Source: Candidatus Arsenophonus triatominarum
GTDB taxonomy: Bacteria > Pseudomonadota > Gammaproteobacteria > Enterobacterales > Enterobacteriaceae
NCBI RefSeq assembly: GCF_001640365.1
Contig: NZ_LWMI01000005.1
Location: 1-64,000 of the forward strand
DNA: 64,000 nt
Direction of reading: 5' to 3'
A model generated the notes under the pieces. It was not told the DNA's origin. It searched no databases and saw only the letters and a list, made by a program, of their open reading frames with translations. This document shows positions 58,749 through 64,000 of the stretch, in pieces (position 1 is the stretch's first letter; every line of letters starts with the position of its first letter). The position numbers were made by a program, and so were the translations under genes.

Positions 58749-58989
58749 TAGCGGTTCTTCATTTCTGGCTGATGCCCAATCTAAAGCACTACCTTGAGGG
58801 TCAGCATCAATTAGAAGTATTTTGTTTCTATCAATAGCTAACTTAGCAGCTATGTTGATACTTAGGGTTGTTTTACCAACTCTCCCTTTTTGGTTTAACA
58901 TTGATACAATAAATCGTATTTATCCATTTCTGTAAATAAACATTTACTAATTATAGTATTAACTTAATTACAATAATTAAATATCAGTA

Positions 58990-59180
58990 CACGAGTTTCG
59001 CACCAATAAAAAACGCTCTATTTTTAAGTTTAATTCAGCATAATATATAAATAGACAAAATCTTATAAATTAAAATCAACTTATTGTAATTTAAACAAAT
59101 TTATACGTTTTAGTAACTTGCAAATAAACCATTGCTTTTAAGCCATTTCTGGAATTTTATATGCCAGTGCGAAACTCGTG
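58990..59180 (+). repeat. MITE-1 copy 15
   Basis: 191 bp directly joined to an IS701-like fragment; no target duplication. Confidence 0.92.
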
Positions 59181-59544
59181 ATAATGTTCATTACCTGAAT
59201 ATTGATAATGGACCATCTCTATTTTTTTACTATGCGTTTTGGCAATCAATGTATCATCGGCAATTAGTACGCAAGGGCTTTTTTTGTCTATAGAAGGTTG
59301 AACTAATCGCCATAGGTCTTTAGGTCGAAAACATCTACTTTTTAGCCATCGGCTAACAGTGTCATGAGATAAAGGCGATGGGCTTACTTCTGATAACGCC
59401 AAACCAGAGTATCTTATACTGCTTACTTGTAAGAATGTTTTATAGATATTTTTAATGCATGGATAACCGGACAAAATATGAACGTCCTAATTTTTTCTTG
59501 TTTTGAACTTTCATACTTCTTTTTCGGAGCTTGCGAAACTCGTG
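59181..59544 (-). mobile_element. IS701-like element fragment (N-terminal, right end)
   Basis: Terminal repeat GAGCTTGCGAAACTCGTG at the right. The transposase frame from 59474 reads MSGYPCIKNIYKTFLQ through VSRWLKSRCFRPKDLWRLV to CVLIADDTLIAKTH, including a D of the putative DDE site, and then runs into the MITE. Confidence 0.65.
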
Positions 59545-59727
59545 TCAGAATTGAACTGTTTAATGTTAAATTAAAGGCTAAGACTGAAAATGCTAATCAA
59601 TTATCTAATGAAATAGATCAGTTGAATCATGAACATCAACAACAATTAGCGCTTTTAAGTAGCATCAAAATCAAGCTTGAAGGACTACAATTGAGTAAGA
59701 ATGAGCTTGAAAAAGAACTTAGTACTA

Positions 59728-59971
59728 ACCTGAGTTCGGGATAAGCGATAGTTGCGAGAAAATAAAAATAGCCGATTTATCAAAAAATATTTTAAAATCA
59801 ATAAGATAAAAAAGCAGGAAAATTCTTAGTGATAGCAGGTTAAAAAAGAAGCTATTTTTCTCTACTAAAATCATGAAAAAAACCAAAATTAATACTGTTT
59901 TATGTAATTATTTTAAATTAACTATGTTGAATATGTGATAAAAAATTAGGATCCTTATCCCGAACTCAGGT
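59728..59971 (+). repeat. MITE-2 copy a (IS982-type ends)
   Basis: 244 bp, ACCTGAGTTCGGGATAAG to its inverse, no ORF. Left flank TAGTACTA. Confidence 0.85.
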
Positions 59972-59979
59972 TATTTTTA

Positions 59980-60228
59980 ACCTGAGTTCGGGATAAGCGG
60001 TAGTTATGAGAAAATAAAAATAGCTCATTTATCAATAAAAACCTTTTAAAATCAATGAAATGATAAAAAAAGTAAAGATTTTTAGTAATGGTAGGTTAAA
60101 AAATAACCTACTCTCTCTTCTAAAATCATGAAAAAAATCAAAATCAAGCACATATTTTATGTAATACTTTTTAAGTAACTATTTGAATATATAATAAAAA
60201 AATTAAATTCCTTATCCCGAACTCAGGT
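59980..60228 (+). repeat. MITE-2 copy b (IS982-type ends)
   Basis: 249 bp, diverged from copy a, 8 bases after it. Right flank TAGTGCTA resembles the left flank of copy a, so the pair may have moved as a unit. Confidence 0.85.
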
Positions 60229-60761
60229 TAGTGCTAAAAAAAATGATCAGAAAATAACAAACAGATAGATTATAAAAATTTAAAAAGAAAGCTTAGCTGA
60301 TAGAGATTTAGCATTAGAAAACCAGTTAGCAGAAGAAATTGATGCTCTTGCTGAATTTATTCAACAAAAAAACTGACTTAGTCGAATTAAACAACACATA
60401 TGTGATGTATGCAAATGAGTGTGAGACTGCTATGAAAGACATAGCTCAATGTACGGGATGCGCTTAATAAATTGAGTCAATTCAAAGCAGCAGACAGAAT
60501 AGAATGTGATAAACCTATTGAACAACATATTAAAGAAACTCTCTTAAATACAGATGAATTGTTAAAAATTTTATCAATACTAATTATTAATATAAGTAAT
60601 TGTGCAGTTGATAAATTAAAGGATGATCTTGAGATTAATCGTAAACGGGCCATGGCTAATCAAAACGAACTGAAACGCCAATTTGAAGAATTTGACCAGC
60701 AGGTACGTAAAGCCGAACAAACGCAAAAAATAGCTAAATGTGTGTAGGAGGCAAATCCTTG

Positions 60762-60923
60762 ATGGTTTGGTTATGGCTCTTGGGGCAGTCAGTGCGCGTT
60801 ATTTGGCGGCGCGCTGGAATTGCTTTGATGGGCGTTGGTGTAGCGTTATTAGCGGCAGATTTTATCGCTGAAAAAGCGACCGGTCGATCATTAACCGATA
60901 GGAGCATGTTTTTATGCCATTAA
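60762..60923 (+). CDS. Small membrane protein, unknown
   Basis: 53 residues, MVWLWLLGQSVRVIWRRAGI then a hydrophobic segment ALMGVGVALLAADFIAE. AGGAGG lies ten bases upstream. The stop overlaps the ATG region of the next gene, so they are co-translated. No family recognised; small genes of filamentous phages look similar but nothing specific supports that. Confidence 0.5.
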   Translation: MVWLWLLGQSVRVIWRRAGIALMGVGVALLAADFIAEKATGRSLTDRSMFLCH

Positions 60924-61114
60924 TAGAGATGTTAGATAAAGTTGTTGATGCGATATTGGAATATACACCACTGGGTGGTTTGTTAAAAGTGATCGATAAG
61001 GCAGCCGGAACTGATATATGTGGGATAACAAAGGGCGTTGTAACGGCGGTGGTCGCGGGGTTGCTGCCGTTATTGCTTTAGCTTATGTGGCGAAATCGGC
61101 GGGAAAGTTTCTTA
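60914..61114 (+). pseudogene. Second small membrane protein, frameshifted
   Basis: MPLIEMLDKVVDAILEYTPL, then LLKVIDKAAGTDICGITKGV and a hydrophobic stretch. The current frame stops at 61081 (VVAGLLPLLL). Shifting by one base gives GVAAVIALAYVAKSAGKFL, a longer helix with a basic end, cut by MITE-1 at 61115. Likely one membrane protein of ~65 or more residues that lost its frame. Confidence 0.45.
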
Positions 61115-61306
61115 CACGAGTTTCGCACCAATAAAAAAACGCTCTATTTTTAAGTTTAATTCAGCATAATATATAAATAGACAAAATCTTATAAATTAAA
61201 AGCAACTTATTGTAATTTAAACAAATTTATACGTTTTAGTAACTTGCAAATTAACCATTGCTTTTAAGCCATTTCTGGAATTTTATATGCCTGTGCGAAA
61301 CTCGTG
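61115..61306 (+). repeat. MITE-1 copy 16
   Basis: 192 bp, no target duplication. Confidence 0.93.
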
Positions 61307-61307
61307 T

Positions 61308-61936
61308 ATGCAAAAAGATATCAATATAATAGATAATGTTTTATTAAAAAAAGAGATATTGGCTGAACATAATAAAGCATGTTCAATTGCTGAAAAATCA
61401 AGATGGTCGCCTATGGCGACGACTTGTCATTGCTTGTTAGTACTATCAGTGGTTGCCATAATTTTCGTGATCAGAGTAATTTTTCAGGCAGCGATTTATA
61501 TAATAATTTAGAATGTGAAAAAATAAAAAGTAATCTAAATAAATCTACACCGATTGTTTTGTATAAAGGAATGGTAGATTACATAAAAATAAATCAATAT
61601 AAAAATGGTATCTTCCTCTATCTATTAGCCGGGAGTTATACTTATTACGATGCAAATCGTATAAATACTTTTTATGCCAGAAAAGTTCATCATGATTTAT
61701 TGACTGAAAATTTAGCTTTGTTAACTACAGCCGAATATAACTCTTTTTGGCGTATTTTGAAAAATTTTATGCAGCAAGAAAATCAAAGAAAGATGGTCTG
61801 TAGCCAAATTGAACGGATTGGAGCTCCTGATTATCAACCAATTTATATGTTAAGAAATAAAGTTACTACAATATCACGATATAATATTGATTATGTTTTA
61901 TTTAAAAAAAGTTTAAATAACTACTTGAATTGTTGA
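61308..61936 (+). CDS. Unknown protein, probably frameshifted near its start
   Basis: The long frame 61403-61936 (177 residues, YKGMVDYIKINQYKNGIFLY, NQRKMVCSQIERIGAPDYQ) is open. An overlapping frame from ATG 61308 (MQKDINIIDNVLLKKEILAE, SIAEKSR) has a natural-looking start and joins it near 61400 if one base is shifted. No signal peptide in the long frame and no recognised family. It follows the small-membrane-protein genes across the MITE. Confidence 0.45.
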
Positions 61937-62087
61937 TATCAATTGTTATCAACTATTATTTTTAATAAAAAATAAATTGTTTATCATAAGTTAGTCTTTT
62001 ATTTTCTTTAAATGTTATATTTCAGTATTTATTAATTTTCTCATCATGATTATGATTAACATTTTAGTTAATATACCATTATGCTAA

Positions 62088-62390
62088 ATGTCTCATTTGA
62101 TGGTGAATATTGTGCATTGTATAAATTATAATATTGGACAAATGATAAGAAAAAAAAGACAAAAATTGCAAATTTCGGCAGCAGATCTGTCAGCATTATT
62201 AGGTATAAGCCAACAACATCTCTCTCGTTATGAGAGAGGTGAAGTTAAGATTAATGTTGAATGGTTGATCAAAGTTTCAAAGGTACTCGATATCTCTATA
62301 GAAAGCTATTTTGTTAATTCCAGAATTAATTTCTGGGAGGACTATTATAGTATGGGAAATTGTTTAATGGTAACTAAAAATAAGCGTTAG
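62088..62390 (+). CDS. MrpJ-like XRE-family regulator
   Basis: 100 residues. Helix-turn-helix over about residues 16-70: IGQMIRKKRQKLQISAADLS, LLGISQQHLSRYERGEVKIN, LIKVSKVLDISIESYF. The SQQxxSRYERG form is common in the fimbrial-operon regulators of Proteus and related genera, which repress flagella. No fimbrial genes are nearby. Intact. Confidence 0.75.
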   Translation: MSHLMVNIVHCINYNIGQMIRKKRQKLQISAADLSALLGISQQHLSRYERGEVKINVEWLIKVSKVLDISIESYFVNSRINFWEDYYSMGNCLMVTKNKR

Positions 62391-62667
62391 TGTGTATCTA
62401 ATTTATTTTAAACTGTATATTAAGACTAGGAATTGCAATAATAATGATCAAATTACAAATAGAATCCTCTTCGTCCCTATAGAAAAATAAACTGCATATT
62501 TATTTTTCTTTTTAATAACCAATAAATAGTTATTGCCCCCATTTTTTCGATAGGAATTGGTTTTTTTTAGCTAAATTTATACTAGTGCATCATACTATGT
62601 TTTACTTAATTGAATTGTATCAATCGTTTATATTTTTCACATAATTATTTACTATAATAAAAAATAA
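62391..62667. other. AT-rich gap without a recognisable gene
   Basis: Non-coding as far as can be seen; no terminator with a clear T tract after the regulator. Confidence 0.5.
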
Positions 62668-62904
62668 ATTTTTTATGCTGTTATTGGCGTTGTTATCAAT
62701 TATAAAAAAATAAGTGTTGATGTTCTTTTACAATTGTTTGCAGAATATTTTAGTGGCAATTTGACAGGGGTCTCGCCAGCTGGGATAAAATTAGCATTAG
62801 AAGCGTTATTGGCTAAGGATATACCTAGTGACGAACAAAGTTTTGCCGAACAGATAATAGCCATTTTTTCATTAAATAGATATTCATTTCCAGTTATTGG
62901 ATAA
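62668..62904 (+). pseudogene. Unknown gene, C-terminal remnant without a start codon
   Basis: 78-codon open frame with no Met (VDVLLQLFAEYFSGNLTGVS, AGIKLALEALLAKDIPSDEQ, ending RYSFPVIG). Its composition is less AT-biased than the flanks and looks coding. Family not recognised. Confidence 0.4.
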
Positions 62905-63450
62905 CTATTTCTCCTATATATAATCGCCTTAACTCAAGATTATGTTATTAGCTGATGTAGATGCAGCTGATAATAAATTCGTTTTTCTGTAAAATTTAGT
63001 AGTATTGAATTCTATTATCAATAATGATGATAGCAGAATAATTACTGTTAAAAAGCATTAAAGTTGTTTCGTGTTAAAACAAGTTTTCGCTAGTCTATTT
63101 TAGGCGTTGGTATTGAAAGTTTTACTATTTATCGTTGAATGTTGCAATTTAGCGCTAAAATTTTCACTATGTTAGCAATAGGGTGAATATCTTGGAAAAT
63201 GCTAATGGCAATTTTTCATTTATTTTTTTAAAATGTATGTTTATTTTTTTAATTAAATTTTAATTTAAAAATAAACATTAAAATAACAAAATAAACTTGG
63301 AAATATTTTAATGTATTAATAAAAAAACATTATTTTTAATGTCAAATTAAAAAATATCAAAATTATTTTTAATAAGTAACAAAATAAAAAAATGACTTTA
63401 TTAAATTTTTTATTAATGTGTTTTGTAGGATATTTATTTTGAGGATATAA
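62905..63450. other. AT-rich gap upstream of the levansucrase gene
   Basis: About 550 bases, with a very AT-rich stretch 63220-63420 that may hold the levansucrase promoter; GAGGA at 63439-63443 is its ribosome binding site. Confidence 0.5.
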
Positions 63451-64000
63451 ATGACTAACATAGAATTTAAAAGTAGTCGTTGGACTAGAGCTGATACTCT
63501 TAAAGTTTGTATTGATGATCCAACCACGACTCAACCCCTTATTGATTATAATTTTCCTGTTATGGATGAAACGTTGTTTATCTGGGATACCATGCCGCTA
63601 ATGAATTTCGATGGAACGATTGTTTCGGTTAATGGATGGTCAATCATTTTTACGTTAACGGCTGAAAGACGTCCAGATTTATCCAAATATAAAGATGGTC
63701 GATACTATATAACAAGTGATTGTCATGGCCGTTCTCGTATCTGTTACTGGTATTCAAGAAATGGCCAAAGTTGGGAATTCGGTGGTCGAGTGATGCAAGA
63801 AGGGGTTTTACCTACCAGCAGAGAATGGGCTGGCACACCGATCCTGATCAATGAATGATAAAGGTGAAATAGAGTTATATTATTCCTGTGTCACACCAAG
63901 CGCGTGTATGGCTAAAATTTGTGGTCGTGTTGTTACATCAAACACTGAAGCTAGAATGGTAGTGTCAACGATCACGAGGGTGTTCATAATTCTGTGTCAG
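63451..64000 (+). pseudogene. Levansucrase (GH68), frameshifted and running off the window
   Basis: Strong match to Erwinia-type levansucrase: [20 protein letters not shown], nucleophile D46 in [57 protein letters not shown]. The enzyme splits sucrose and builds levan or transfers fructose. The frame stops at 63858. A duplicated AATG at 63851-63858 explains it, and the homologous sequence continues in the next frame ([26 protein letters not shown]). No signal peptide, as in Gram-negative GH68 enzymes. The RDP motif and catalytic glutamate would lie outside the window. Confidence 0.9.

Larger units (their letters stand above)
56368..58901 (-). pseudogene. parA: ParA-family partition ATPase, split by IS5 and IS630
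   Basis: N-terminal piece 58901-58751 ([36 protein letters not shown]), IS630, then 57867-57436 (DYNFILIDCPPR, LVLIPVQPSPYDIWAAQEV, FVVNRKIKNTAIGGDV, VFESDPDGISSKEI), IS5, then SLVDEILEF ending 56368. Family members segregate plasmids, so the segment is plasmid-derived. The Walker A loop reads QKGRVGKTT where QKGGVGKTT is usual, an additional change. Confidence 0.88.
59545..60747 (+). pseudogene. Coiled-coil protein gene, interrupted by two MITE-2 and frameshifts
   Basis: Piece 1 (59545-59727) NANQLSNEIDQLNHEHQQQL, long coiled coil. Piece 2 after the MITE-2 pair is read in three frames: SLADRDLALENQLAEEIDAL, TDLVELNNTYVMYANECETA, RDALNKLSQFKAADRIECDK, and ends QQVRKAEQTQKIAKCV at 60747. Heptad pattern and charge suggest a structural or segregation-type protein; no family recognised. 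The stop is 14 bases before the next ATG, so it was the first gene of a small operon. Confidence 0.6.

Overview
The window looks like chromosome of a host-associated member of the Enterobacterales, most likely the Morganellaceae and possibly an Arsenophonus-type insect symbiont. The rRNA, tRNA, YafD, QueE, QueD, HemB, CrcB and ProY sequences are clearly enterobacterial, protein-coding and intergenic DNA is very AT-rich, and insertion sequences and broken genes are everywhere. The genus is an inference, not a search result.

Layout. 1-3900: distal half of an rRNA operon (tRNA-Ile, tRNA-Ala, 23S, 5S, tRNA-Asp, terminator), followed by yafD as in the E. coli rrnH region. 4.8-7.7 kb: pile of IS remnants (IS701-like, IS91, IS3, IS630, IS21). 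7.7-10.4 kb: core genes proY-like, queE and queD. 10.5-14.9 kb: IS21/IS701-like/IS630/IS3/IS5/IS481 pile. 15.5-17.7 kb: a helical lipoprotein and a DAACS symporter. 18.5-20.5 kb: dead cptA. 20.5-23.9 kb: IS982 and IS630. 24.0-28.3 kb: crcB, hemB, an NhaC/MetT-like transporter and a dead PLP enzyme.

29.4-49.6 kb is a decayed type III secretion island of the Inv-Mxi-Spa (SPI-1) type. It holds a HilA/ToxR-type regulator and an InvF-type regulator, then invG*, invE, invA (in-frame loss of the FHIPEP loop), invB, invC*, invI*, invJ-like*, spaO*, spaP*, and after a block of transposons a possible spaS tail, sicA and sipB* (* = broken). Close by (52.0-53.9 kb) is an intact 636-residue M9 collagenase-type metalloprotease without a signal peptide, a candidate effector. 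54.5-56.1 kb: a dead Rpn-type nuclease. 56.2-58.9 kb: a plasmid-type parA operon cut by IS5 and IS630. 59.5-62.4 kb: a broken coiled-coil gene, small membrane-protein genes, an orphan ORF and a MrpJ-like HTH regulator. The window ends inside a frameshifted levansucrase gene.

Mobile DNA dominates. There are twelve IS630 copies (881 bp, TA target), three IS5/ISL2-like copies, IS3, IS982, IS481, IS21, IS91 and IS701-like elements or fragments. There are also two families of non-coding miniature elements. Sixteen copies of a ~192-bp MITE share terminal repeats with the IS701-like element, and a ~245-bp MITE shares ends with IS982. Nesting gives a relative order of events: genes, then IS5/IS982/IS3/IS481, then IS630, with MITEs throughout. 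Housekeeping genes remain intact while secretion, envelope-modification and carbohydrate genes are eroding, as expected after a recent move to a restricted host niche.
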